A DNA stretch of 64,000 bases from assembly GCA_019637795.1 (NCBI GenBank), contig JAHBUY010000008.1, forward strand, positions 248,001 through 312,000, in the 5' to 3' direction. Numbering within the stretch: the stretch's first letter is position 1; every line of letters starts with the position of its first letter. Made by a program: the position numbers and the translations under genes. The DNA is from a bacterium (GTDB lineage Bacteria > Desulfobacterota > Binatia > HRBIN30 > CADEER01). The notes under the pieces were generated by a model, which did no database searches, had not been told where the DNA came from, and worked only from the letters and a program-made list of their open reading frames with translations. Positions 1 to 8,102 of this stretch are shown here, one piece after another.

Positions 1-22
1 CCGGCGCCCGGCGCCTGACGCT

Positions 23-799
23 ATGCGCGACGCCCTGGCGATGTGGCGCAACACGCGCCTCGTCGTCCTGACGGCGATGAGCGCCTCGCTCTACGCGGCG
101 TTGCTGATCCCGTTCAAGGTGCTGCCGCTGATCCCCGGCGTCACCGAGCTGCGGCCGGCGAACGCGATGCCGGTGGTGTGCTCGCTGCTCTTCGGCCCCG
201 CCGGCGCCTGGGGCGCGGCGCTGGGCAACCTGATCGGCGATTTCTTCGGCGGCATCGGGCCGGGCGATCTGTTCGGCTTCGCCGGCAACTTTCTCTACGG
301 GCTGATTCCGTACCATGCCTGGCGGGCGCTGAGCGACGGCGACCCGGTGCCGCGGACGCTGCCGCAGTGGCTCGCCTTCACCGCCGTCGTGGCGCTGGCG
401 GCCGGCGCCTGCGCCCTGGTCATCGGCTGGGGCCTCAACCTGCTCGGCTTCGTGCCCTTCGCGATCCTCGGCAACGTCATCTTCGTCAACAACTTCGCCA
501 TGGCGGCCGTGCTGGCGCCGCTGCTGCTGCGCGCCATCTATCCCCGGGTGCGCGCCGCCGGGCTGCGGGCCGACGACCTGACGCCGCCGGCGCCGCGGTC
601 GCGCCGCGTCCGGCGGCTCGGCCTGGCGCTGCTGGCGCTCGGCGTCGTCGGCGGCTTCGTCGTCGGCAACGCGATCTCGGCCGGCCGCTGGGAGATCGCG
701 GCGCTGGCGACCGATCCGCCGGGAACCCGCGCGGCGCAGGTCGGGGTCGGGGTCGCGCCGTGCATCGCCCTGGTGCTGATCGGGCTGGTGCTGCTGTGA
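23..799 (+). CDS. ECF transporter S component (substrate-binding membrane subunit)
   Basis: A predicted integral membrane protein of 258 aa with about six hydrophobic segments. It has the S-component pattern of an N-terminal basic residue, a helix and a glycine-rich loop (LIGDFFGGIGPGDL). It would bind a vitamin or metal chelate and hand it to the ATPase/T module encoded directly downstream (26 bp gap). The residues after about 195 add further hydrophobic segments, which is longer than the usual 170-200 aa. QueT-type specificity is possible, but the substrate cannot be read from the sequence. The start ATG is at 23; its leader lies outside the window, so a riboswitch cannot be judged. Confidence 0.8.
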   Translation: MRDALAMWRNTRLVVLTAMSASLYAALLIPFKVLPLIPGVTELRPANAMPVVCSLLFGPAGAWGAALGNLIGDFFGGIGPGDLFGFAGNFLYGLIPYHAWRALSDGDPVPRTLPQWLAFTAVVALAAGACALVIGWGLNLLGFVPFAILGNVIFVNNFAMAAVLAPLLLRAIYPRVRAAGLRADDLTPPAPRSRRVRRLGLALLALGVVGGFVVGNAISAGRWEIAALATDPPGTRAAQVGVGVAPCIALVLIGLVLL

Positions 800-824
800 G
801 CGCGGCGACGGGCGGGGCGCGGCG

Positions 825-2507
825 ATGAGCGACACCGTCGTCGCGCTGCAGGACGTCGGCTTCACCTACCGCGGCGCGGTCGAGCCGGGCGTGCGCGACG
901 TCGCGCTGTCGATCCGGCGCGGCGAGCTGGTGGTGGTGATGGGGGCGACCGGCGCCGGCAAGACGACGCTCGCCCGGTGCATCAACCGCAGCGTGCCGCA
1001 GTTCCACCCCGGCGCCCTCAGGGGACGGATCGAGGTGCTGGGGCGCGACGTCTCCACGGCCACGGTCTCCGATCTCGCCGGCACGGTCGGGTTGGTATCG
1101 CAGGACTTCGAGGCGCAGCTCTTCTCCACCACCGTGCGCCACGAGGTCGCCTTCGGCATGGAGCAGCTCGGCGTGCCGCGCCCGGACATGGCGCGGCGGC
1201 TGGCGGAGGCGTTGCGCGTCGTCGGGCTCGACGGTTTCGACGCCCGCGATCCGATCACGCTCTCCGGGGGGGAGAAGCAGCGCCTGGCGATCGCGGCCCT
1301 GCTGGCGCTCGAACCGGCGGTGCTGGTCCTCGACGAGCCGACCACCGACCTCGACCCGCTCGGCAAGGCGGACGTGTTCGCCGCCCTGGCGGCACTGCGG
1401 CGGCGCGGCGCCACGATTCTGCTGATCGAGCACGAGACGGCGGCGGCCGAGGGCGCCGATCGCCTGGTGCTGATGGCCGGCGGGCGCATCGTCGCCGACG
1501 GGCCGCCGGCGCCGTTGCTGGCGGACATCGAGCGGCTGGAGGCGCTGGGCGTGCGGCCGCTCGATCTCGACCGCGCGACGCGCGCGTTCGGGTGGGCGAC
1601 GCGACCGGCGGACGTCGCCGGCGCCGCGGCGCGCCTGCGCGCGACCGCGCGGGCGGCCCCGTCTCCGCCCGCCCGCGGGGCGCCGCTGCTGGAAGCGGAG
1701 GGGATCGTCCACACCTATGCCACGGGGCGCCCGGCGTTGGCGGGCGTGTCGATCGCGATCGCCGCCGGCGAGTTCGTGGCGCTGATCGGTCAGAACGGAT
1801 CGGGCAAGACCACCCTGGCGAAGTGTCTCAACGGACTGATCACGCCGCAGCAGGGGCAGGTGCGGGTGCGCGGCGTCGAGCTGGGCGCGCTGCCGGTGGC
1901 GCAGGTGGCGGCGGCGGTGGGCTACGTGTTCCAGAATCCGGACCAGCAGATCTTCGCCGCCAGCGTCGCCGAGGAGGTCGGCTTCGCGTTGGCCAATGTC
2001 GGCGTGCCGGCGGCCGACGCCGCGCGTCGGGTGCGCGACGTTCTCGCGGCCGTCGGGCTCGCCGGTTGCGAGGCGCGCGATCCGTTCCTGCTCGGCAAGG
2101 GGCAGCGGCAGCGCCTGGCCGTGGCATCGCTGCTGGTGCTGGAGCCCGCGGTGCTCATTCTCGACGAGCCCACCACCGGGCTCGACTACCCGGAGCAGCG
2201 CCGTCTGATGGCGCTGCTCGCCGACCTGCGCCGGCGCGGGGTGACGATCGTGGTCATCACCCACAGCCCGTGGGTGGTCGCGGAATACGCCGAGCGCGGC
2301 GTCGTCCTGCGCGACGGCCGCGTCGCCTTCGACGGACCCCTGCGCGCGCTCTTCGCCGACGAGGCGCTGCTCGCCGCGAGCCACTTCCGGGTTCCCGACG
2401 CGACGCGGATCGGCCGCCGCCTCGGCTTCACCCCGCTGTCGGTCGAGGAGCTGGTGCGCGGCGTGGAGCGCGCCGGCGGCGCGCCGCCCGTGGCGGCAGG
2501 ACGCTGA
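825..2507 (+). CDS. ECF transporter ATPase, two fused ATP-binding domains
   Basis: A 560 aa protein with two tandem ABC ATPase domains, equivalent to EcfA1 and EcfA2 fused. Domain 1 (about 1-240) has Walker A GATGAGKTT, signature LSGGEKQR and Walker B VLVLDEPTTDLD. Domain 2 (about 285-520) has Walker A GQNGSGKTT, the Q-loop in VFQNPDQQIF and Walker B VLILDEPTTGLD, but its signature is LGKGQRQR instead of LSGGQ. It powers import by the ECF complex with the S component upstream and the T component 15 bp downstream. Fused EcfAA proteins are a known architecture. Confidence 0.93.
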   Translation: MSDTVVALQDVGFTYRGAVEPGVRDVALSIRRGELVVVMGATGAGKTTLARCINRSVPQFHPGALRGRIEVLGRDVSTATVSDLAGTVGLVSQDFEAQLFSTTVRHEVAFGMEQLGVPRPDMARRLAEALRVVGLDGFDARDPITLSGGEKQRLAIAALLALEPAVLVLDEPTTDLDPLGKADVFAALAALRRRGATILLIEHETAAAEGADRLVLMAGGRIVADGPPAPLLADIERLEALGVRPLDLDRATRAFGWATRPADVAGAAARLRATARAAPSPPARGAPLLEAEGIVHTYATGRPALAGVSIAIAAGEFVALIGQNGSGKTTLAKCLNGLITPQQGQVRVRGVELGALPVAQVAAAVGYVFQNPDQQIFAASVAEEVGFALANVGVPAADAARRVRDVLAAVGLAGCEARDPFLLGKGQRQRLAVASLLVLEPAVLILDEPTTGLDYPEQRRLMALLADLRRRGVTIVVITHSPWVVAEYAERGVVLRDGRVAFDGPLRALFADEALLAASHFRVPDATRIGRRLGFTPLSVEELVRGVERAGGAPPVAAGR

Positions 2508-2522
2508 CGCGTCGCGAGGCGC

Positions 2523-3302
2523 ATGTCCCTCTTCCTCGACCGCGACACCTGGGTGCACCGCCTCCATCCGTCGGTGCGCCTGCTCGCCATGATCACGGTG
2601 TTCATCGCCGCCTTCGTGGTCGAGCGCGCGCTCTGGCAACTGCCGCTGCTGCTGCCGCTGCTGGGGTTGCTGTGGTGGACGGAGGCCTGGCGCAACGTCT
2701 GGCGGCTGCGCGTCCTCTTCGTCCTGGTCTTCGTCATGACCCTGGCCATCTGGACGGTGTTCTACGGGCCCGACGGCCGGCCGCCGCTGCTCGCCTGGGG
2801 GCCGTTGCACGTGAGCCAGACCGCGCCGTGGTTCGGGCTCGGGATGGCGGTGAAGCTCGAGCTCTTCCTCGGCGCCGGCATCCTCTTCCTCTCGACGACG
2901 CGGATCGAGGACTTCGCCTACGCGCTCACCCGGCTCGGCATGCCGTACACGGTCGGCTTCACCATGACGATGGCCTTCCGCCTGGTGCCGGTGTTCGTCG
3001 ATGCGGCCACCACGGTGGTGCAGGCGCAGCGCGGGCGCGGCCTCGACTTCGCGCGCGGCGGGCTCTGGCAGCGCGTTCGCCGCTACGTGCCGGTGATCGT
3101 GCCGGTCTTCATGGGGGCGCTGCGGCGCGCCGACCAGATGGCGATGGCGCTCGACGGCCGCGGCTTCCAGCGCGCCGCGACGCGCACCGCGCTCGACCAG
3201 CACCCGGTGCGCCCGGGTGACGTGATCGCTGGGCTGCTGCTGGTCACCCTGGCGGCGGCCTACGTCGGGCTCGCCGCCGCCGGCTACCTGCGCCTGACCT
3301 GA
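2523..3302 (+). CDS. ECF transporter T component (EcfT)
   Basis: A 259 aa membrane protein of the CbiQ/EcfT family. Hydrophobic helices lie at about 20-45, 60-85, 105-130 and near the C-terminus. A coupling-helix region contains the conserved short motif A-R-G (QAQRGRGLDF) and a second ADQMAMALDGRGF motif; both normally dock onto the two ATPases. It is the last gene of a three-gene ECF operon. It converges with the polyprenyl synthase gene, only 4 bp away, with no terminator visible in the gap. Confidence 0.92.
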   Translation: MSLFLDRDTWVHRLHPSVRLLAMITVFIAAFVVERALWQLPLLLPLLGLLWWTEAWRNVWRLRVLFVLVFVMTLAIWTVFYGPDGRPPLLAWGPLHVSQTAPWFGLGMAVKLELFLGAGILFLSTTRIEDFAYALTRLGMPYTVGFTMTMAFRLVPVFVDAATTVVQAQRGRGLDFARGGLWQRVRRYVPVIVPVFMGALRRADQMAMALDGRGFQRAATRTALDQHPVRPGDVIAGLLLVTLAAAYVGLAAAGYLRLT

Positions 3303-3306
3303 CGGC

Positions 3307-4290
3307 TCAGGAGGGGCGCTCGACGAGCTGATCGACGAGCGCCAGCAGGTAGTCGCGATGCGGCGAGTCGGGCAGGACGAGCAATGCCTCGCGCGCCGCG
3401 GCGGCGTGGCTGGCGGCGATCGCGTAGCCGCGGCCGATCGCGTCGGAGCGGCGCAGGCGGCCGAGCACCGCGCTCACCTCGCCCTCCGAGAGGTCGGCAC
3501 GGGCGAAGAGTCGACGCAGCTCGTCGTCCTGTTCCAGCGCCAGGACTATGGGCAGCGAGGGATTGCCCTCGCGCACGTCGAGGCCGACCGGTTTGCCGAG
3601 CATCGCCTCCTGGGCGGTGACGTCGAGCAGATCGTCCACCATCTGGAACGTGAGGCCGACGTGGCGGCCACAGCGCGCCATCGCGTCGACCACCGCGGCG
3701 CCGCCGCCGGCCAGGCGGGCCGCGGTCCGGGCGCCGACCTCGAACAGCGAGGCGGTCTTGCGGCTGATGATCTCCAGATAGTCGTCGTACCGCACCGCCG
3801 GGTTGCGGCGGAAGCGGCCCTGCATGATCTCGCCCTCGGTCAGCGCGACGCAGGCCTCGGCGGCCCAGGTGATGAGCTCGGCGTCGAAGCGGCCGCAGAT
3901 CTGGAAGGCGCGGCTGAAGAGGAAGTCGCCGGTGACCAGGGTCTCGGCGGTGCCGAACTTGCGGCGCGCCGAGTCGCGGCCGCGGCGCGTCTGGTTGCCG
4001 TCGATGATGTCGTCGTGCAGCAGGCTGGCGGAGTGGATGAGCTCGAGCGCGACCGCGACGTCCACCGCATCGGCGATCGTGCGGCCGCCGCAGGCGCGGA
4101 AGACGAGCAGCGTGACCGAGGGCCGCACGCGCTTGCCGCCGCTGCCGATGAGATAGGTGGCGATCTCGGTGAGCAGCGGCTCGCGCGCCCCGAGGAGCGC
4201 GCTCAGGCGCGTCTCGACCAGCCGCAGCTCGTCGCCGACGAGCGCCGCCACGGTGGGCAGCGCGGCAGCCGTGGCCGGCCCGGGCGTCAC
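3307..4290 (-). CDS. Long-chain polyprenyl diphosphate synthase (octaprenyl/heptaprenyl type)
   Basis: A trans-isoprenyl diphosphate synthase of 327 aa. The first aspartate-rich motif is LLHDDIID followed by the RRG basic motif, and the second is DDLLD after FQMV. It condenses isopentenyl diphosphate onto an allylic primer to make the side chain of a respiratory quinone. Residues before the first DDxxD are small, consistent with a long product; exact chain length is not predictable by eye. It is distinct from the shorter-chain ispA homologue at 25.5 kb. It is divergent from the DUF971 gene, with a 163 bp gap. Confidence 0.93.
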   Translation of the reverse strand: MTPGPATAAALPTVAALVGDELRLVETRLSALLGAREPLLTEIATYLIGSGGKRVRPSVTLLVFRACGGRTIADAVDVAVALELIHSASLLHDDIIDGNQTRRGRDSARRKFGTAETLVTGDFLFSRAFQICGRFDAELITWAAEACVALTEGEIMQGRFRRNPAVRYDDYLEIISRKTASLFEVGARTAARLAGGGAAVVDAMARCGRHVGLTFQMVDDLLDVTAQEAMLGKPVGLDVREGNPSLPIVLALEQDDELRRLFARADLSEGEVSAVLGRLRRSDAIGRGYAIAASHAAAAREALLVLPDSPHRDYLLALVDQLVERPS

Positions 4291-4453
4291 GCGGACACTC
4301 CGCGCTGCAGGCGCTGCGTCATACGCCCGCGGATCATGTCAGGTTGCGATGGGGTGTCAAGGTAAGGGCAGGCGACGGACGGGCCGCCGCGCGGCGCGCC
4401 GCCGCGGCGCGGCCCGCGTTGCGTTGCCATGGGGCAGTCGATAGGGTCGGCGA

Positions 4454-4786
4454 GTGGCTGACGCGCTGACGCCGACCGAGATCCGACGCCTCGGCACGCA
4501 CGCGGTACGCGTCGTGTGGGCCGACGGCCACGTGAGCGAGCTGCGCAACGATCATCTGCGCGCGCACTGTCCGTGCGCCGGCTGCCGCAATCAGCCGCGG
4601 CGCAGCCTGCCGGTGCTGAACGCCGGGGGCGAGGCGATCTATCCGCTGCAGATCGGGCTCGTCGGCCGCTACGCGATCAGCGTCGAGTGGAGCGACGGCC
4701 ACGACACCGGCATCTACAGCTACCAGACGCTGCGCGCGCTGTGCGCCTGCGACGCCTGCGCGGCAGCGGCGCGGGCCGCCTCATGA
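4454..4786 (+). CDS. DUF971 domain protein (gamma-butyrobetaine hydroxylase N-terminal-like)
   Basis: A 110 aa protein matching the DUF971 pattern: a tryptophan/aspartate-containing strand (VVWADGHVSEL), the zinc/iron-type cysteines CPCAGCRN, then SVEWSDGHDTGIYSY and a C-terminal CACDACAA. Such small proteins often accompany Mrp/ApbC and are thought to assist iron-sulfur handling. The start is GTG. The stop overlaps the start of the Mrp gene (ATGA at 4783-4786), so the two are probably translated together, which supports a shared role. Confidence 0.85.
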   Translation: MADALTPTEIRRLGTHAVRVVWADGHVSELRNDHLRAHCPCAGCRNQPRRSLPVLNAGGEAIYPLQIGLVGRYAISVEWSDGHDTGIYSYQTLRALCACDACAAAARAAS

Positions 4787-5832
4787 CCACCCTCGACGAC
4801 GTGCGCGAGCGGCTGGCGGAGATCCGGCCGCACGGCCTGCCGCGCGACATCGTCTCCGGCGGCCTGGTGCGCGAAGTGACGCTGCGCGACGGCCACGTCG
4901 TCGTGCAGATGCAGCCCGGCCCCCTGCCGGCGCCGATCCTCGACGCGACGGTCGCCGACATTCGCCGCGCCGTCGGCGCGCTGCCGGGGGTGCGCGACGT
5001 CGACGTGCAGCTCCTGCGCCCGGCGGAGCAGGCGATGGCGGCGATCCCGGGCGTCGCCGACATCATCGCGGTGAGCAGCACCAAGGGCGGCGTCGGCAAG
5101 TCGACGGTGGCGATCAATCTCGCCTGCGCCCTGGAGCGCCGCGGGCAACGGGTCGGCGTGCTCGACGCCGACGTCTACGGGCCCAGCCTGCCGACCATGC
5201 TCGGCATCGCCGAGCGCCCGCAGGTGATCGGCCAGAGCACCGTCGTGCCGCTGGAGCGGTTCGGCCTGCGGGTGATGTCGATGGGCTTCTTTCTCGACGA
5301 CACCTCGCCGGTGATCTGGCGCGGCCCGTTGGTGACCGGCCTCATCCGCCAGTTCCTGAAGGACGTGCGCTGGGGCGAGCTCGATGTGCTGGTCGTGGAC
5401 ATGCCGCCCGGCACCGGCGACGTGGCGCTGACCCTGGCGCAGCAGGTGCCGCTCGCCGGCGCGGTGGTGGTGACGACGCCGCAGCCGGTGTCGTTGATCG
5501 ACGTCGAGCGCGGCATCGCGATGTTCCACCAGGTGAACACGCCGGTTCTCGGCCTGGTCGAGAACATGAGCGGGTATCGCTGCCCGCGATGCGGCACCGA
5601 GGACGATCTCTTCGGCGCCGGCGGGGCGGCCGAGCTGGCGCAGCACTTCGGCATCCCGATCCTCGGCCGCATTCCGATCGAACCGGCGGTGCGGGTGGCG
5701 GGTGACGCCGGCACGCCGATCGTCGTCGCCCAACCCGAGCACCCGATCAGCCAGCAGTACCTGGCGATCGCCGACCGGGTTCGGGACGGCATCGACGCCG
5801 AGCGCGCGCCGGCGCCGCGGATCGTCGGCTAG
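4783..5832 (+). CDS. Mrp/ApbC-family iron-sulfur cluster carrier ATPase
   Basis: A 349 aa P-loop ATPase. An N-terminal MIP18/DUF59 domain (about 1-85) precedes the Mrp domain. The latter has the deviant Walker A STKGGVGKST, a switch region DADVYGPSLP, Walker B VVDMPPGTGD and the cluster-binding CPRC pair near residue 270. It carries and transfers [4Fe-4S] clusters in the cytoplasm. The ATG at 4783 overlaps the DUF971 stop. The same frame stays open upstream to 4516, but that part overlaps DUF971 and has no family similarity. Confidence 0.95.
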   Translation: MTTLDDVRERLAEIRPHGLPRDIVSGGLVREVTLRDGHVVVQMQPGPLPAPILDATVADIRRAVGALPGVRDVDVQLLRPAEQAMAAIPGVADIIAVSSTKGGVGKSTVAINLACALERRGQRVGVLDADVYGPSLPTMLGIAERPQVIGQSTVVPLERFGLRVMSMGFFLDDTSPVIWRGPLVTGLIRQFLKDVRWGELDVLVVDMPPGTGDVALTLAQQVPLAGAVVVTTPQPVSLIDVERGIAMFHQVNTPVLGLVENMSGYRCPRCGTEDDLFGAGGAAELAQHFGIPILGRIPIEPAVRVAGDAGTPIVVAQPEHPISQQYLAIADRVRDGIDAERAPAPRIVG

Positions 5833-6168
5833 CAGCCCCTTGAAAGACAGGTCGGCCACTGCGGGCGGGTCTTGTGCGCCAGCTCTTCGTTGCCGAGTCC
5901 TCGACGCAACCGACCGGTGTGCCTCCGGTTCGACGCCTCGATCCGGCGCCCAATCCCTCGCCCTCGCTACGCCGCCTGCCTTTCGACGGACTGCTGGCCA
6001 GCGATGGATGCGTATTTCCACCCCCAACCCCCGCGATGCGCACGGATCCCCGCCCCTTGCGAGGGCGCTCGCGCCGGGACGGGGAGGGGCGCCGGGTTCG
6101 TCGCGGCGGCTGGGGGTGGGGGCCGCGGGCAACGACGACGCCGCTCGCGGCGCGCCGCATCGACTGAA
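5833..6168. other. Non-coding spacer after mrp with a large imperfect palindrome
   Basis: No open frame with plausible protein composition runs through this spacer. It holds a hairpin-prone stretch around 5920-5935 (ACCGG...CCGGT) and the large palindrome annotated separately at 6018-6119. The promoter of the next operon follows at 6169-6197. Confidence 0.5.
6018..6119. repeat. 102-bp imperfect palindrome, possible dispersed repeat
   Basis: Perfect 9-bp arms CCACCCCCA (6018-6026) and TGGGGGTGG (6111-6119) enclose nested complementary blocks: C-rich 6047-6056 against G-rich 6080-6088, and a near-palindromic core GCGAGGGCGCTCGC around 6059-6072. The element could form a long hairpin. It lies between two transcription units, so it could be a REP-like dispersed repeat or help end mrp transcription. 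There is no T-tract. Confidence 0.55.
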
Positions 6169-6197
6169 TTGCCCGCTCCGAGCGCCTTCGTTATAGA
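6169..6197 (+). promoter_or_regulatory. Sigma70-like promoter for the CDP-alcohol phosphatidyltransferase operon
   Basis: TTGCCC (6169-6174), a 17-bp spacer and TATAGA (6192-6197). Transcription would begin near 6204, only about 12 nt before the ATG at 6216, and no Shine-Dalgarno is seen. The -35/-10 pair resembles those at 21284 and 30148. Confidence 0.5.
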
Positions 6198-6215
6198 GCG
6201 CCGGATTCACTCGCC

Positions 6216-6947
6216 ATGTCGCGCGCGCTCTTCGCTCTCCTCAACCTCGTGCTGATCTTCGGCGCGGCGTTCACCGGCATGCACTTCTACTGGAAGGCCC
6301 ATCCCGACAGCTCGGCGGTGCGCGGCTCGCCGCTGCTCAGCAGCCGCGTGCGGGCGTGGTACTTCAGCAACCTCGATCCGATCGAAGCCTGGTTCGTGCG
6401 GGCCGGGGTCTCGCCGATGGCGATCACCTACGCGCAGGTCGTCGTCAGCCTGGCGGTGGCGGTCGCCTACGCCGTGGGGCTCATCTTCAGCGCCGGCTTC
6501 CTGGTGCTGTTCGCGGGGACGCTCGACATCCTCGACGGCAAGGTGGCGCGGCGCAGCAACGACGCCAGCCCGCGCGGCGCGTTCCTCGATTCGGTGATGG
6601 ACCGCTACGCCGAGTTCCTCGGCTACGCCGGCCTGATGGTCTTCTTCGCCGGCGGCTGGCGGGTGTGGATGGTGCTGCTGGCGATCCTCGGCGGCATGAT
6701 GGTCAGCTACGCGCGGGCGCGCGCCGAAGGCCTCGGCGTGCGCTGCGAGGTCGGCATGCTGCAGCGCCCGGAGCGCTTCGTGCTGCTCGGCTTCGGCTCG
6801 ATCTTCAGCTCGCTGGCCGGGCACCTGCTCGGCGGCCCGCATCTGCTGCTGACGGCGACGATCGTCGTGCTCGCGGTGCTGTCCAACGTGACCGCGGTGC
6901 AGCGCGTCGTCCACGTCAGCCGGCAGTTGGGGGCGCAGGGTGGCTGA
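6216..6947 (+). CDS. CDP-alcohol phosphatidyltransferase family protein
   Basis: A 243 aa membrane enzyme with the complete family motif DG-x2-AR-x8-G-x3-D-x3-D (DGKVARRSNDA...GAFLD...D) at about residues 106-130. These residues bind two metals and the CDP-alcohol. Several transmembrane helices follow. The product could be a phosphatidylglycerol-, cardiolipin- or inositol-phosphate-type lipid; substrate choice is not readable. The first of a chain of overlapping genes: the next start (GTG 6940) lies inside this gene. Confidence 0.9.
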   Translation: MSRALFALLNLVLIFGAAFTGMHFYWKAHPDSSAVRGSPLLSSRVRAWYFSNLDPIEAWFVRAGVSPMAITYAQVVVSLAVAVAYAVGLIFSAGFLVLFAGTLDILDGKVARRSNDASPRGAFLDSVMDRYAEFLGYAGLMVFFAGGWRVWMVLLAILGGMMVSYARARAEGLGVRCEVGMLQRPERFVLLGFGSIFSSLAGHLLGGPHLLLTATIVVLAVLSNVTAVQRVVHVSRQLGAQGG

Positions 6948-7116
6948 GCTGCGCGGAAAGGGGTGGCGGGTGCTCGGGTACTTCATCTGGATGCTCGGCG
7001 CCGGCGTCGTCCTCGACAGCGACGCCGTGCGGGCGGGCGGCCTGCTCCTGGCGGTGGGGGCCTCGCTCTTCGCCCTCGGCGCCGCGCAGTCGCTGCGCGG
7101 CGGGAGCGCGCCGTGA
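6940..7116 (+). CDS. Small two-helix membrane protein, unknown function
   Basis: A 58 aa frame starting at GTG 6940. A basic N-terminus (VAELRGKGWR) is followed by two hydrophobic segments (about 11-24 and 33-49) and a short basic tail. It overlaps the phosphatidyltransferase gene by 8 bp and the next gene by 4 bp (GTGA), so it is wedged into a coupled operon, which supports its being translated. No family recognised. It may be an accessory subunit of one of the neighbouring membrane proteins; that is inference. Confidence 0.6.
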   Translation: MAELRGKGWRVLGYFIWMLGAGVVLDSDAVRAGGLLLAVGASLFALGAAQSLRGGSAP

Positions 7117-8102
7117 ACGGTCGCTGGCTGCGCATCGCGATCAGCGTCGGCCTGTCGGCGCTCTTCCTCTGGCTGGCCGTGCGCGGCGTGCACTGGGGCG
7201 AGGCGGCGGCGGCGCTGCGCGGCGCCAACTACTTCTGGGTGGTGCTGATGCTGCCGGTGACGGTGTGGACGCTGGTGATCCGCGCCCAGCGCTGGCGGGT
7301 GTTCCTGCACGCCGTCGGCGTGCCGCCGCTGCGGCCATTGGTCTCGGCCACCAACATCGGCTTCATGGCCAACATGATCCTGCCGCTGCGCATCGGCGAG
7401 GTCGTCCGCCCGGTGCTGCTGTCGCGCCGCGCCCAGCTTCCGCTCAGCGGCGTGCTGGCGAGCGTGCTGCTCGAGCGCATCTTCGACATGTTCACGATCC
7501 TCTTCCTGTTCGGCGTCTCCGTGAGCCTGGTCACGGTGTCCGAACAGGTGCGGCAGTGGGGCTGGATGCTGACCGTGCTGGCGGTCGCGGTGGCGGCGGT
7601 GATCGTCCTCATCCGCCTGCAGGAGCGGCTGGCGCTGCGCATCGCCCGCCGGCTCGCCGATCTGCTGCCGGTCAACGTCGGCGGGCCGGCGTACGGCTTC
7701 GCCCAGGGCTTCGTGCGCGCCCTGGAGATGCTCGACAGTCCGCTCGCCTACGTGCGCGCCTTCGCCTGGTCGCTCTACCTGTGGATCGCCATCTCGCTGG
7801 TCTACGTGTTCGGGTTCTGGGCCTTCCACATGGACGTCCCCGAGCTGCGCGGCGCCCTGGTGCTGACCACCCTGGTGGCGATCGCCGTGTCGGTGCCGTC
7901 GGCGCCGGGCTTCATCGGCTCGTTCCAGCTCGGCTGCGTGCTGGCGCTGCGCATCTTCGGCATCGACGACAGCTCGGCGCTGGCCTTCTCCCTGATCGTC
8001 CACCTGAGTCAGTTTGTCGGCGTGATCGGGGCCGGGCTATATTCGCTCTGGGTCGAGAACATCAGCCTGCGCGAGGTCGAGGCGGTGCAGCCGGAGTCAT
8101 GA
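7113..8102 (+). CDS. UPF0104 / lysylphosphatidylglycerol synthase transmembrane-domain protein
   Basis: A 329 aa polytopic membrane protein of the flippase-like UPF0104 family. Landmarks are RAQRWRVFL, MANMILPLRIGEVVRP and the C-terminal VSVPSAPGFIGSFQ glycine/proline motif. About eight transmembrane helices are visible and there is no aminoacyl-transferase domain, so it is the membrane half only. Homologues move lipids or lipid-linked sugars. The GTG start at 7113 overlaps the previous stop. The same frame is open further upstream, but that region is arginine-rich shadow sequence. Confidence 0.85.
   Translation: MNGRWLRIAISVGLSALFLWLAVRGVHWGEAAAALRGANYFWVVLMLPVTVWTLVIRAQRWRVFLHAVGVPPLRPLVSATNIGFMANMILPLRIGEVVRPVLLSRRAQLPLSGVLASVLLERIFDMFTILFLFGVSVSLVTVSEQVRQWGWMLTVLAVAVAAVIVLIRLQERLALRIARRLADLLPVNVGGPAYGFAQGFVRALEMLDSPLAYVRAFAWSLYLWIAISLVYVFGFWAFHMDVPELRGALVLTTLVAIAVSVPSAPGFIGSFQLGCVLALRIFGIDDSSALAFSLIVHLSQFVGVIGAGLYSLWVENISLREVEAVQPES

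Noticed and set aside
486..3203. A 905-codon open frame on the minus strand opposite the ECF operon
   Set aside because: Its product is Arg/His/Gln-rich without any motif, while the plus strand holds three recognisable ECF genes. It is a GC-rich antisense shadow. The same applies to long antisense frames at 3358-4365, 4720-6210, 6207-8003, 26176-28920, 37314-40841 and 52272-54077.
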